Source: Methylotenera versatilis 7 | Lineage (GTDB): Bacteria > Pseudomonadota > Gammaproteobacteria > Burkholderiales > Methylophilaceae | Length of the DNA stretch: 64,000 bases | Direction of reading: 5' to 3' | Assembly (NCBI RefSeq): GCF_000799165.1 | Contig: NZ_JUGF01000003.1 | Location: 62,001-126,000, forward strand | Shown here: one piece after another, positions 16,845 to 27,139 of the stretch | How the letters are laid out: every line of letters begins with the position of its first letter | Numbering within the stretch: the first letter of the stretch is position 1 | Position numbers and translations under genes: made by a program | Notes under the pieces: model-generated | Database searches by the model: none | What the model was told of the DNA's origin: nothing | Seen by the model: the letters and a program-made list of their open reading frames with translations, nothing else

Positions 16845-16894
16845 CTGGGGGGCATGGGGTAGCAAGTTCGAATCTTGCTGTCCCGACCAATAAA
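16845..16894 (+). repeat. Right attachment site (attR), partial tRNA-Pro copy
   Basis: A second copy of the tRNA-Pro 3' half plus ATAAA, with one mismatch (A at 16861). It lacks the 5' half and promoter, so it is not a functional tRNA. It marks the right edge of the island. Confidence 0.93.
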
Positions 16895-16898
16895 CAAT

Positions 16899-16930
16899 GA
16901 CTTACAGCTAAACGGCTGTAGGTCTTTTTT
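16899..16930 (+). terminator. Presumed original terminator of tRNA-Pro
   Basis: A 10-bp stem, GACTTACAGC (16899-16908) with GCTGTAGGTC (16915-16924), then six T. It begins 10 bp after the partial tRNA, where the host tRNA terminator would have stood before insertion. Confidence 0.8.
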
Positions 16931-17245
16931 ATTTTAACGTAGCAATGTTTGCGACTTGGTCAGTTTGCATAAGCCTTTCTAATTGCTATATTTGGATGTG
17001 AGTTTATTTTGCTTTTTGGCATGAGATTTTTACAAATATGGAGTTGTTGCAATCAAGTAAATTGTTTGTAAGTTATTGATATTGCAGGAGGCTAATTAAT
17101 ATAATTCATGGAAAAAATAGCTTAGTTATACACACTATCTAAAGTTTTACATTAAATAATCTAAAAAATCCTTTTAAATCAACGGTGAATTTTAAGTGAT
17201 TGATTTTTATGGAATAAATGTTTTGGTTACTATTTATACTGTTTT

Positions 17246-17321
17246 AAAAAAAGCCTTATAAAACGGTAGGTTACATTTTAGTTTCACAGATAATCACAGA
17301 GTTATCCACAGATTTTGTGGA
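17246..17321. repeat. DnaA-box repeat element, copy 1
   Basis: About 76 bp, roughly 80% identical to 29204-29280. It begins AAAAAAAGCCTTATAAA, continues GGTAGGTTACA and ends with a perfect DnaA box TTATCCACA (17302-17310) followed by GATTTTGTGGA. The surrounding 16931-17749 has no gene I can support and is very AT-rich. Confidence 0.75.
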
Positions 17322-17718
17322 GAGAATCAATGGCTTCAGCAATTAAAGAAATAGTCAATTTTTTAAATTATTTATTTTTGTTGCTTACTCTATGTTTTAG
17401 CTTTTTGGTCGTCTTTATGAATTAAGAGAAATGGACGTTTATTAAACTTGTTTTAATTATTAACAGATAATCCGATATGGATAAAACATTCGTTAAGAAG
17501 AAAAATGAGTACTTAAAGTTGGATCTAGTTTTGTTTTGCCTATAGACCGCGCACATTATGTATGGACGACTGGCGAGGAAGCAATTATTAAAGTTAATCG
17601 CTGACATTATTTATACCAATCTTAAGAATGCCACGTAAAAAAGTGATTAAGTTTAAGCACTATTTGGTGTTGAACAATAGATGTAATAGACCGCTAGTTA
17701 TAATATATTTTCAAGGTC

Positions 17719-17724
17719 TATAAT
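17719..17724 (+). promoter_or_regulatory. -10 element upstream of the catalase-like gene
   Basis: A perfect TATAAT 25 bp before the start codon, which implies a leader of about 19 nt. No good -35 is present at the usual distance, so an activator may be needed (inference). Confidence 0.45.
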
Positions 17725-17749
17725 ATCCAAAAAACAAGGGGAAATTAAG

Positions 17750-18775
17750 ATGCAGAAAAACGTTAAGAATCAGATGTTAACGGCATGTGTAGTTGCTGCA
17801 ATATCTTTAGTGGGTACACAGGTTCATGCTGAAACGCCTTCAACCGCAGAAACTGATAAGCCAGTCGTAGAGCAAATTGTGAATACGCTGACCAAGCTAT
17901 CTGGCGGCCCGCATGCAGGTTTTCGTGCTAATCACGCCAAAGGAATTGTGGTGTTAGGTGAGTTTACGCCTGCAAAATCGGCTGCCAGCATTACAAAAGC
18001 GGCACATTTACAAAAAACGCCTAGCCCAGTGATTGTGCGTTTTTCAAATGCGACAGGTGTGCCCAATATTCCAGATGCTGATGGTAATGCTTTTCCTAAA
18101 GGCATTGCGATACGTTTTAATTTAGGAGATGACACATATACGGATATTGTGAGCATTTCGACCAATGGGTTTCCTACAGCTAATCCTGAAGATTTTTTAG
18201 GTTTACTGAATGCGGTAGCGGCCAGTGGCCCCGAAGCTGCAAAACCAACGCCAGTAGAGCAGTTTTTAGGGTCACATCCGGCAGCGCTTAAGTTTGTGCA
18301 AATGCCGAAATTGCCGCCAGTGAGTTTTGCAACACAATCATTTTTTGGTGTTAACGCCTTTAAATTCATCAACGCAAAAGGTGAAATACAATATGGCCGC
18401 TATCGCATCACACCAATTAATGGTGCACAATTCTTGAGTAAAGAAGACGCGGCAAAAGCCACGCCTAATTATTTATTTGAAGAATTGCCAACCCGATTGG
18501 CTAAAGCGCCTGTAAGTTACAAGTTAACGGTGCAAATGGCCGAAAAAGGCGATGTGCTGAATGATGCGACCGTGGTATGGCCTGAGAGCCGGAAGCAAGT
18601 GGAATTAGGCACGCTGGTGATTAAAACGGTGGATGCAGATGGCGTAAAGTATGAGAAATCGACCATGTTTAGCCCGCTTGCATTAGTGGATGGTATTGAA
18701 GCATCAGAAGACCCCATTTTGTTGGCGCGGCCAGCTGCTTATGCGGTGAGTTTCGGTAGACGTTTAGGCAAGTGA
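17750..18775 (+). CDS. Periplasmic catalase-family peroxidase (SrpA type)
   Basis: 341 aa with a signal peptide (cleavage near VHA/ETP). The catalase fold is recognisable in short form: the distal His region (GGPHAGFRANHAKGIVVLGEF), PVIVRFSNATG, and the proximal heme Tyr region RPAAYAVSFGRR near the C-terminus. Proteins of this SrpA-like group are heme peroxidases without the full catalase C-terminal domain. It probably removes peroxide or organic peroxides in the periplasm. Shine-Dalgarno AAGGGGAA is 7 nt upstream. It stands alone, with its own promoter and terminator. Confidence 0.88.
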   Translation: MQKNVKNQMLTACVVAAISLVGTQVHAETPSTAETDKPVVEQIVNTLTKLSGGPHAGFRANHAKGIVVLGEFTPAKSAASITKAAHLQKTPSPVIVRFSNATGVPNIPDADGNAFPKGIAIRFNLGDDTYTDIVSISTNGFPTANPEDFLGLLNAVAASGPEAAKPTPVEQFLGSHPAALKFVQMPKLPPVSFATQSFFGVNAFKFINAKGEIQYGRYRITPINGAQFLSKEDAAKATPNYLFEELPTRLAKAPVSYKLTVQMAEKGDVLNDATVVWPESRKQVELGTLVIKTVDADGVKYEKSTMFSPLALVDGIEASEDPILLARPAAYAVSFGRRLGK

Positions 18776-18852
18776 TAGTAGTAGCAAACCGATAGAATAT
18801 TGCCGTATTTCATGCGTTAATTAATCCATTAGTTAACGCATCAATCAGTTAA

Positions 18853-18880
18853 GAAAGCGCATTTAATGCGCTTTTTTTTC
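18853..18880 (+). terminator. Terminator of the catalase-like gene
   Basis: AAAGCGCAT and ATGCGCTTT form a 9-bp stem with a tiny loop, followed by a run of T. It lies 77 bp after the stop. Confidence 0.85.
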
Positions 18881-18903
18881 AATTATAATGTCTGAATCAT
18901 TAA

Positions 18904-20562
<1,659 letters not shown>

Positions 20563-20600
20563 GCTAACAGGCTATCATTAATAAGTGATTCGTAGATAAA

Positions 20601-20630
20601 AATAAGCCAACTTAACGCTGGCTTATTTTT
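20601..20630. terminator. Bidirectional terminator between pgm and the GH17 gene
   Basis: AATAAGCCA and TGGCTTATT form a 9-bp stem with A-rich and T-rich flanks on both sides, so it can stop transcripts from both converging genes. The GH17 stop codon (20629-20631) lies at its edge. Confidence 0.85.
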
Positions 20631-22296
20631 ATGTGCCACTTGCTACTACTGTGGCGGCTGGCGATACTCTTGGCCAGCTAATTATGGCCAAGAGTATCGC
20701 TAGAGCTAACCAAGCGTATGCCTGCATATTTAGCGGTTCTGAGAGGATAAATACCAGCATGGTGAGTAATGCGATTACATTTAGATAGCGATAAATACGC
20801 GACTTTGTATTGGCCAGTGTTCGCAATTGCGCTAGCCATAATCCAATGCTGAGTTGTAATACAGGCAAAAGATAGATGGTTAATGGAAAGTCACGATAGC
20901 GCCCATCAAGATTATAGAAAAATCCTGAGAGGGTCGGCATGGCTTGGGAAAGTGGCTGTAATACCCAAGCTTTTGGCATCAGCAACAGACCAGTAATAGC
21001 AGCACAAAGCGTAAAGACAAACAGGCTGATGCGCATTATATTTTTACTATATGTATTTTCTAAACCGTTAACCTGTTTTTTTGCGATGATGAATGGTATC
21101 GCCAATAGTGTGAAAATGCCCAATATATTCAGACCGCCCAATGCAATCCATTCGACTGTATCACGACAGGCAATCACCAAATAGCCGAGTTGTAATAAAG
21201 CCATCAGCCCGGCGGAAGCACCTAAGGCTGCACTGCTAACCAGCGTGCTAGAGTGCCGCTCACCGAAATAGACTGCTGCTGCCAGCCATATTAATAAGCC
21301 TGCAGTTGCCCAATACCACGGTTTTAAGCCATCCTGACGTTCCGCCATCGTGCCTGAAAACGAAAATTTTGGATTGAGATTGGTGTCATATATTCCCCAG
21401 TAACCGCCGACGGCACCTTCCAGAAAGCGTTTCCATGGCTGGTCTACGGCTTCAATGACGTTGTAATTCCACTTAGCTTCTTCAGCGCGTTGTAAAAATT
21501 CACGTATATAGCGCGCTTGATTCACAGTGCTGGGTACGGAGGCATTGCGCTGACGTCCAGCAGAAGGCCAGCCAGTTTCCCCAATCAAGATTGGCTTGGT
21601 AAATGCATGCGTGACTTTGTCCATTACGACGTTGACATGATGCATGGCATTGCTAACGGGTTGTGGATCATCTTCCCAATAAGGCAAAACATGTACTGTC
21701 ACGAAATCGACGGAAGATTCCAAAGTAGGGTGCCTCAGCCAGTATTCCCAAACGTCTGCATAAGTCACCGGCACTTTGGTGGATTGCTTGGCAAGTTTTA
21801 TGTAATCAGCCATTGCCTGTTCAGTCTGCTCACCTCGTAGCAACACTTCATTACCAACAATAAGTCCTACAACTGTATCTGGATACTGATTGGCTAATCG
21901 GGTGGCAAGATTGATTTCCTGTACGTTATCGCTATCTACCCAGCCAATCCAAGCGCCTAGCAATACTTTCAGGCCAATCTTTGAAGCTGCGACTGGTACA
22001 TAATCTAAGCCCTGATTAACCGAATAGATGCGTACGCATTGAGAGTGCTTCGCCAAAAGCTTCAGGTCTTTTTCTATTTGCGCTTGGCTGATGTGCGTGC
22101 CTTTGATGAGCGGGGTCTGACCCTCGCCATAATAGGGCGCATAGGAAACACATTGCAGCTTACCGTCTACGGCTAATTTTGGCTCTGCGAGGGGTATGGG
22201 CTGATTTTGTTGCCAGATCCATGCACTGATTAAAGCCAGAACGACTAAATTAAATAGCGCGTATCGCCATACATTGCCAGAGTTTGTGTTGTTCAT
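20629..22296 (-). CDS. Membrane glycoside hydrolase family 17 protein
   Basis: 555 aa. An N-terminal membrane anchor (about 10-28), then a GH17 TIM-barrel (about 45-330) with the acid/base Glu in VGLIVGNEVLLRG and the nucleophile Glu in ILIGETGWPSAG. The C-terminal third has six or more membrane helices. Family members cleave or transglycosylate beta-1,3 (or branched beta) glucans. With a membrane domain, a role in periplasmic glucan or exopolysaccharide remodelling is likely. It is the last gene of a minus-strand run after a phosphohexomutase and an aspartyl protease. Exact substrate cannot be read from sequence. Confidence 0.88.
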   Translation of the reverse strand: MNNTNSGNVWRYALFNLVVLALISAWIWQQNQPIPLAEPKLAVDGKLQCVSYAPYYGEGQTPLIKGTHISQAQIEKDLKLLAKHSQCVRIYSVNQGLDYVPVAASKIGLKVLLGAWIGWVDSDNVQEINLATRLANQYPDTVVGLIVGNEVLLRGEQTEQAMADYIKLAKQSTKVPVTYADVWEYWLRHPTLESSVDFVTVHVLPYWEDDPQPVSNAMHHVNVVMDKVTHAFTKPILIGETGWPSAGRQRNASVPSTVNQARYIREFLQRAEEAKWNYNVIEAVDQPWKRFLEGAVGGYWGIYDTNLNPKFSFSGTMAERQDGLKPWYWATAGLLIWLAAAVYFGERHSSTLVSSAALGASAGLMALLQLGYLVIACRDTVEWIALGGLNILGIFTLLAIPFIIAKKQVNGLENTYSKNIMRISLFVFTLCAAITGLLLMPKAWVLQPLSQAMPTLSGFFYNLDGRYRDFPLTIYLLPVLQLSIGLWLAQLRTLANTKSRIYRYLNVIALLTMLVFILSEPLNMQAYAWLALAILLAIISWPRVSPAATVVASGT

Positions 22297-22333
22297 AAAT
22301 TCCTAGAATATTAAGCGTTAAGTTTGCTGCTCG

Positions 22334-22813
22334 TTAATCGCTCACTTGCTTGATCGTCATTTCACCTTTATAAAGGCGCACATCCATGCGACCCAAATAA
22401 CTCATGCCCAGCAGCACATCACCATCCAGTCCTGGCGCAATCATCGCTGACACATTGCGTGCCTGAACGCCACCAACCTGTACCGAATCGAGTCGCACCA
22501 TATAACCTATACTATCGCCGTTGGCAGTATTGGTGCGCACTGCCGTTAAGCTTTTGAGCTGTAATTTATCGGCAACCGCTTGGGATATTGCAACACCCGT
22601 TGCGCCAGTATCCACCAATACATTGACCTTTTGGTCATTAATCAAGGCTTCGGCACGATAATGCCCGTCCAGCCCGCGTTTTAACACGACTTCATGTGTG
22701 TTATCGCCCAATCGCCACATTTTGTTTGGATTTTGAATATTATCGACTAAATAGTAGATGCCAAAAACCAGACTTAACCAGACAATCGCATAAATAATTG
22801 AGTTGCGAGACAC
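22334..22813 (-). CDS. Membrane-anchored retropepsin-like aspartic protease
   Basis: 159 aa: one N-terminal membrane helix (about 5-23), then a single retropepsin-fold domain with the active-site motif VLVDTGATGVAIS and later GLDGDVLLGMSYLG. This is the proteobacterial clan AA single-domain protease family, which must dimerise to form an active site. It is predicted to face the periplasm. It lies 29 bp after the phosphomannomutase gene and 37 bp before GH17. Target unknown. Confidence 0.88.
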   Translation of the reverse strand: MSRNSIIYAIVWLSLVFGIYYLVDNIQNPNKMWRLGDNTHEVVLKRGLDGHYRAEALINDQKVNVLVDTGATGVAISQAVADKLQLKSLTAVRTNTANGDSIGYMVRLDSVQVGGVQARNVSAMIAPGLDGDVLLGMSYLGRMDVRLYKGEMTIKQVSD

Positions 22814-22842
22814 TTTTTGAGCTTTTATTCGTGTTAAGTCAA

Positions 22843-24255
22843 TTAAAAAGGCAAAGCAACGTGCGGTGCTGCATTCCAGATTACTTCTCTGAATTGCCCT
22901 TGAATACGCAACAGTGCGGCTTCAGAGTCTGCTTCAAATCGCAGCACAATGACAGGTGTCGTATTAGATGGGCGCATCAAACCAAAGCCATCTGCATATT
23001 CCACACGCAGCCCATCAATGGTAATCAATTCAACCGCACCTTCAAATTTCGCGGTTTTCTGCAATTGGGCAATCAAGGCATGCGGCTCGCCTTCTTGCAT
23101 CTGAATGTGTTGTTCTGGAGTGCTGACGCTATCTGGCAGGCTGTTTAATATGTCAGATGGGTTGTTAAACTGGCTTAAAATTTCCAACATGCGCGCACCA
23201 GCATATAGCCCATCATCAAAGCCATACCAACGTTTTTTGCCATTAATATCCGCATCGTTAAAAAACACATGCCCACTCATTTCGCCAGCTAGGGCTGCAT
23301 TGGTTTCTTTTATTTTAGCTTTAACCAATGAGTGACCTGTTTTCCACATAATCGGTTTGCCGCCATATTTGCGAATCCATGGGCTTAAATTGCGGGTCGA
23401 TTTCACATCGAAAATAATATTGGCGCCTTTGTTGCGACTTAAAACGTCTTCTGCAAATAGCAGTAACTGCCTGTCTGGATAAATGATTTTTCCATCTTTG
23501 GTGACAATACCTAATCTATCGCCGTCACCATCAAACGCTAAGCCGATTTCGGCTCGACTGCTTTGTAAGGCGTTAGCTAAGTCGACCAGATTTTCTGGCA
23601 CAGATGGGTCTGGATGATGATTGGGAAAATGACCATCCACTTCACAAAATAGCTCATCTACACGACAGCCAATCGCGTTATACAATGTTTTTGCAAATGC
23701 ACCTGCTACACCATTGCCACAATCAACGGCAATTTGCATGGGCCGTGTTAATTTAATATCCGTTTGAATCGTCGCAATATAATCAGCTGCAATATCATAA
23801 TTGCGTGTTAAACCTTCTCCGTAAGTAAAGTTCTTTTGCTCTATGCGTTCACGCAAGCTTTGGATAGATTCGTTGGATAATGTTTCATCTGCCAGCACCA
23901 TTTTCAAACCGTTGTAATCAGGTGGATTATGGCTGCCAGTCACCATCACGCCACAATGCGTTTTCAGGTAATAAGCCGCAAAATACACCATAGGCGTCGC
24001 AACCATACCTAAATTCACTACGTTCACGCCAGCTTTGCGAATGCCAACTGCCAACGCTTCAGCTAATTCTGGCCCAGATAAGCGACCATCAAAGCCGATG
24101 CAGATTTCAGATTGTCCACGTTGTTTAGCTTCGCTACCCAATGCATGACCAATTGATTCGACAATGCCGGGCGTGAGTGTTTTGCCCACAATACCGCGAA
24201 TATCGTAAGCTTTGAAAATTTCTTTAGGGATTACGGTAGAGTTAGGTGTTTGCAT
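22843..24255 (-). CDS. algC: Phosphomannomutase / phosphoglucomutase
   Basis: 470 aa, AlgC/ManB type. Catalytic phosphoserine loop VTGSHNPPDYNG (near residue 105), metal loop AFDGDGDRLG, sugar-specificity loop GEMSGHVFFND and phosphate-binding loop RPSNTTPVIVLRFE. It interconverts mannose-6-P/mannose-1-P and often glucose phosphates, feeding GDP-mannose, LPS or exopolysaccharide synthesis. A second phosphohexomutase, pgm, is 2.3 kb away. AlgC and ManB cannot be separated from sequence alone. Confidence 0.93.
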   Translation of the reverse strand: MQTPNSTVIPKEIFKAYDIRGIVGKTLTPGIVESIGHALGSEAKQRGQSEICIGFDGRLSGPELAEALAVGIRKAGVNVVNLGMVATPMVYFAAYYLKTHCGVMVTGSHNPPDYNGLKMVLADETLSNESIQSLRERIEQKNFTYGEGLTRNYDIAADYIATIQTDIKLTRPMQIAVDCGNGVAGAFAKTLYNAIGCRVDELFCEVDGHFPNHHPDPSVPENLVDLANALQSSRAEIGLAFDGDGDRLGIVTKDGKIIYPDRQLLLFAEDVLSRNKGANIIFDVKSTRNLSPWIRKYGGKPIMWKTGHSLVKAKIKETNAALAGEMSGHVFFNDADINGKKRWYGFDDGLYAGARMLEILSQFNNPSDILNSLPDSVSTPEQHIQMQEGEPHALIAQLQKTAKFEGAVELITIDGLRVEYADGFGLMRPSNTTPVIVLRFEADSEAALLRIQGQFREVIWNAAPHVALPF

Positions 24256-24317
24256 GATTTTTGTATAGTAAATAGATAATTTTTTTGACTACATTGTTTA
24301 AGGCGCGCCCCTTAAAT

Positions 24318-24512
24318 TTATTCGGCTTCGTCAATCCATGCCAATTGAATGGCTTCCAGTATTTTTTCGCCACAATGTTCTGGATCATCATTAAAACCCT
24401 CTAAATCCAGCACCCATTGCATTAAGTCGGTAAAGCGCACTGTTTTTGGATCAATATCGGGATGTTTATCAGCCAGTTCTTCCGCTATTCTTAAGCTATC
24501 TGTCCATTTCAT
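24318..24512 (-). CDS. iscX: Fe-S cluster assembly accessory protein IscX
   Basis: 64 aa, the usual IscX length. The fold starts [22 protein letters not shown] and has the conserved RFTDLMQWV and [17 protein letters not shown] acidic stretch, with a C-terminal W.DE. IscX binds IscS and iron and regulates cluster assembly. Here it is separated from the rest of the isc genes, which are not in the window, and stands 62 bp upstream of the phosphomannomutase. Confidence 0.95.
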   Translation of the reverse strand: MKWTDSLRIAEELADKHPDIDPKTVRFTDLMQWVLDLEGFNDDPEHCGEKILEAIQLAWIDEAE

Positions 24513-24604
24513 GGGCGACTTTCAAATTATTAAAATGTTTATTATAGCGTGCCTTGTTTAGACGTCTATTAAATCATCATCTATTAAATTGTCGTGAAGT
24601 GTGC

Positions 24605-24641
24605 ATAAAAAAGCCCAGCACTTGATACATCAAGATGCTGG
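24605..24641 (-). terminator. Orphan minus-strand terminator
   Basis: GCCCAGCA with TGCTGGGC forms an 8-bp stem extended by TTGAT/ATCAA. A run of A on the plus strand gives a U-tail only for minus-strand RNA. No minus-strand gene lies upstream of it (24642-24921), which hints at an unannotated RNA. Apart from this hairpin, 24513-24921 shows nothing I can name. Confidence 0.65.
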
Positions 24642-24921
24642 GCGAAACGAGCGCTTTGGAGATAAGGCTGTTGTAAATATAAAAGCAATTGCCATGCCTA
24701 AAGTATTTTTCAATTAAAACAACTGGTTATAAATTTACTCATGTGTTTGGCTGTTTGATTTGCTGCATTGTGTGGTTGTATACAGCCAAGTGGCACAACC
24801 AATTTAATGACAGGCATATTTTCATTTAAGGCGCATGGTTTAAGATGCATCAACAGCGTGATAAAATAATCAATTGTTCAGTTATGTCTTACTCACTTAA
24901 TTAGTAGAAAGTTTTAAAGCC

Positions 24922-26169
24922 ATGTTTAGTTACTCCAACAAGCTTGCTATTGCTGATCCAGCACTTGCCACCATGATTGATGCAGAAGTTGTGCGCCAAC
25001 ATGACCATATCGAGTTAATTGCTTCTGAAAACTACACCAGCCCAGCTGTGATGGAAGCGCAAGGCTCGCAATTAACCAACAAATACGCTGAAGGCTATCC
25101 AGGCAAACGTTTTTACGGTGGCTGTGAGTTTGTTGACCAAGTGGAGCAATTAGCGATTGATCGTTTAAAGGCCTTGTATGGCGCGGAATATGCCAACGTG
25201 CAGCCACATTCAGGTTCGCAAGCCAATCAAGCGGTGTATTTCTCTATTCTAAAACCGGGCGATACCGTGATGGGTATGAACTTGGGTCACGGCGGACACT
25301 TAACACATGGTTCACCTGCAAATCTATCAGGCAAGTTATTTAATATCGTGCCGTACGGTTTGAATGATAAAGAAGAAATCGATTACGACGAGATGGAACG
25401 TATCGCGGTTGAATGTAAGCCAAAACTATTGATTGGTGGCGCTTCAGCTTATGCCTTACGTTTTGACTGGGCACGCATGGCTGAAATCGCCAAAAAGGTC
25501 GGCGCCTATTTCATGGTCGATATGGCGCATTATTCTGGTTTGATTGCAGCTGGTGTTTATCCAAATCCTGTGCCACATGCAGATTTTGTGACCTCAACCA
25601 CGCATAAAACCTTGCGTGGTCCACGCGGCGGTATTATTTTGGCCAGAGCCGAGTTTGAAAAATCATTGAATTCAAATGTGTTCCCAAGTTTGCAAGGCGG
25701 TCCATTGATGCATGTGATTGCTGGTAAAGCGACTGCGTTCCTGGAAGCTGCACAACCAGAATTTAAAGCCTACCAAACGCAAGTGATCAAAAATGCACAA
25801 GCGATGGCAGAAACCTTAACAGCACGTGGTTTGCGCATTATTTCTGGCCGTACAGAATCGCATATGTTCATGGTGGATCTGCGTCCGAAAGGCTTGACTG
25901 GTAAAGCGGCCGACGCAGCTTTAGGTTTGGCGCATATCACAGTGAATAAAAACGCGATTCCAAACGATCCGGAAAGTCCATTCGTGACTTCAGGTATACG
26001 TATCGGTGCGCCAGCAATCACCACGCGCGGTTTTAAAGAAGAAGAAGCGAGACAAGTGGCGAACTTGATTGCAGACGTGTTGGATAACCCAACGGATGAA
26101 GCTTTGATTGCGGCCACTAAAGCTAAAGTGCATGCGTTAACAGCGCGTTTTCCAGTATACGGAAAATAA
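24922..26169 (+). CDS. glyA: Serine hydroxymethyltransferase
   Basis: 415 aa, a PLP enzyme that moves a C1 unit between serine and glycine with tetrahydrofolate. Signatures: [32 protein letters not shown], and the PLP lysine in [14 protein letters not shown] (near 229). Length and motifs match bacterial GlyA. In a methylotroph it supplies C1 units for biosynthesis; it need not mean a serine cycle, and none of that cycle's specific genes are here. nrdR follows by 37 bp, the common glyA-nrdR order. Confidence 0.97.
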   Translation: MFSYSNKLAIADPALATMIDAEVVRQHDHIELIASENYTSPAVMEAQGSQLTNKYAEGYPGKRFYGGCEFVDQVEQLAIDRLKALYGAEYANVQPHSGSQANQAVYFSILKPGDTVMGMNLGHGGHLTHGSPANLSGKLFNIVPYGLNDKEEIDYDEMERIAVECKPKLLIGGASAYALRFDWARMAEIAKKVGAYFMVDMAHYSGLIAAGVYPNPVPHADFVTSTTHKTLRGPRGGIILARAEFEKSLNSNVFPSLQGGPLMHVIAGKATAFLEAAQPEFKAYQTQVIKNAQAMAETLTARGLRIISGRTESHMFMVDLRPKGLTGKAADAALGLAHITVNKNAIPNDPESPFVTSGIRIGAPAITTRGFKEEEARQVANLIADVLDNPTDEALIAATKAKVHALTARFPVYGK

Positions 26170-26206
26170 AATATGTGCTTTACGCTAAATCGGGAGCTTA
26201 AATAAA

Positions 26207-26650
26207 GTGAAGTGCCCATTCTGCGGCACGGATGATACTCAGGTTATTGATTCCAGGGTCAATGATGAGGGCGATTCTATTCGCCGTCGCCGCAAATGTG
26301 GTGCTTGCGATAAGCGCTTTACTACTTATGAAACGGCTGAGTTACATATGCCGCAAGTAGTGAAGCAGAATGGCACACGCGAAGAATTTAATCGTGAAAA
26401 ACTGCGCTTATCGTTTACACGCGCTTTGCACAAACGGCCGGTGCCAACCGAGTATGTAGACCGTGCACTTGATCATATCGTGCAAAAAATGTTGGGCTTG
26501 GGCGAGCGTGAAGTGCCGGCACGCGATTTGGGCGAAAGTGTGATGCAAGAGCTAAAGTTAATGGATAAAGTCGCTTATATCCGTTTTGCATCGGTGTATC
26601 GTAGTTTTTCAGACGTGGATGACTTTAATAATGTTATTCGCGACTTGTAA
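26207..26650 (+). CDS. nrdR: Transcriptional repressor NrdR
   Basis: 147 aa starting at GTG (MKCPFCG). A zinc ribbon with Cys pairs CPFC and RKCGAC, followed by an ATP-cone domain ([20 protein letters not shown]). NrdR senses ATP/dATP and represses ribonucleotide reductase genes. No NrdR target gene lies in this window. It sits between glyA and a small membrane protein. Confidence 0.96.
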   Translation: MKCPFCGTDDTQVIDSRVNDEGDSIRRRRKCGACDKRFTTYETAELHMPQVVKQNGTREEFNREKLRLSFTRALHKRPVPTEYVDRALDHIVQKMLGLGEREVPARDLGESVMQELKLMDKVAYIRFASVYRSFSDVDDFNNVIRDL

Positions 26651-26707
26651 GTTAGTAGTAGATTAATTAATCGTCAGTTAACTAATTGAAAGTGACCATC
26701 AAACGCC

Positions 26708-27100
26708 ATGAAATTCATTAATGTTTCTTCAATCGCTTTAGCGGTTTTTACCATTTTGTTAACGATTGTATTTTTTACCTGGTGGGCGTTTAAAGATAAA
26801 GTGGTTTTTGGCGCTGAAAAGTTTGATCAAACCAAATGGATGCAGCACGCAGCAACGATTGAGCAAGAATGCAAACGTGGCGATATGGCTTATGATTTAC
26901 AGCAAAATATTTTAATTAAAGGCGCGCGCAAAGAAGCTGTGATGGCTTTATTGGGCCGTCCTAGTATTGAAGAGAGTTTTACTGCAAACAACAGCGCCAT
27001 TGAATATGATTTGGGCAAATGCATGCATGTATATCATGGCCTGCTTATATTTTTTGATGCGAATAATCAGTTAACACAAAGCCGTATTTCATCGCATTAA
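26708..27100 (+). CDS. Single-pass membrane protein of unknown function
   Basis: 130 aa with one N-terminal membrane helix (about 7-28, rich in Phe and Trp) and a periplasmic domain. The latter includes IKGARKEAVMALLGRPSIEES...IEYDLGKC, which resembles the SmpA/OmlA-type fold (short repeats that start with a gap between helix and LG.P). I only recognise this in outline. It lies between nrdR and ribD. Confidence 0.6.
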   Translation: MKFINVSSIALAVFTILLTIVFFTWWAFKDKVVFGAEKFDQTKWMQHAATIEQECKRGDMAYDLQQNILIKGARKEAVMALLGRPSIEESFTANNSAIEYDLGKCMHVYHGLLIFFDANNQLTQSRISSH

Positions 27101-27139
27101 CCAGCGCATAAATCAGCTATGCCAGACTTTCAAGCCTAA

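Noticed and set aside
16845-16889. A second tRNA gene
   Set aside because: Only the 3' half is present; there is no 5' acceptor strand, D-arm or promoter.
2386-16894. Prophage
   Set aside because: No capsid, tail, terminase or lysis gene is seen; only integrase, AlpA and small core genes.
17422-17607. Short minus-strand ORF in the gap before the catalase-like gene
   Set aside because: Low-complexity, no ribosome-binding site, no recognisable protein features.
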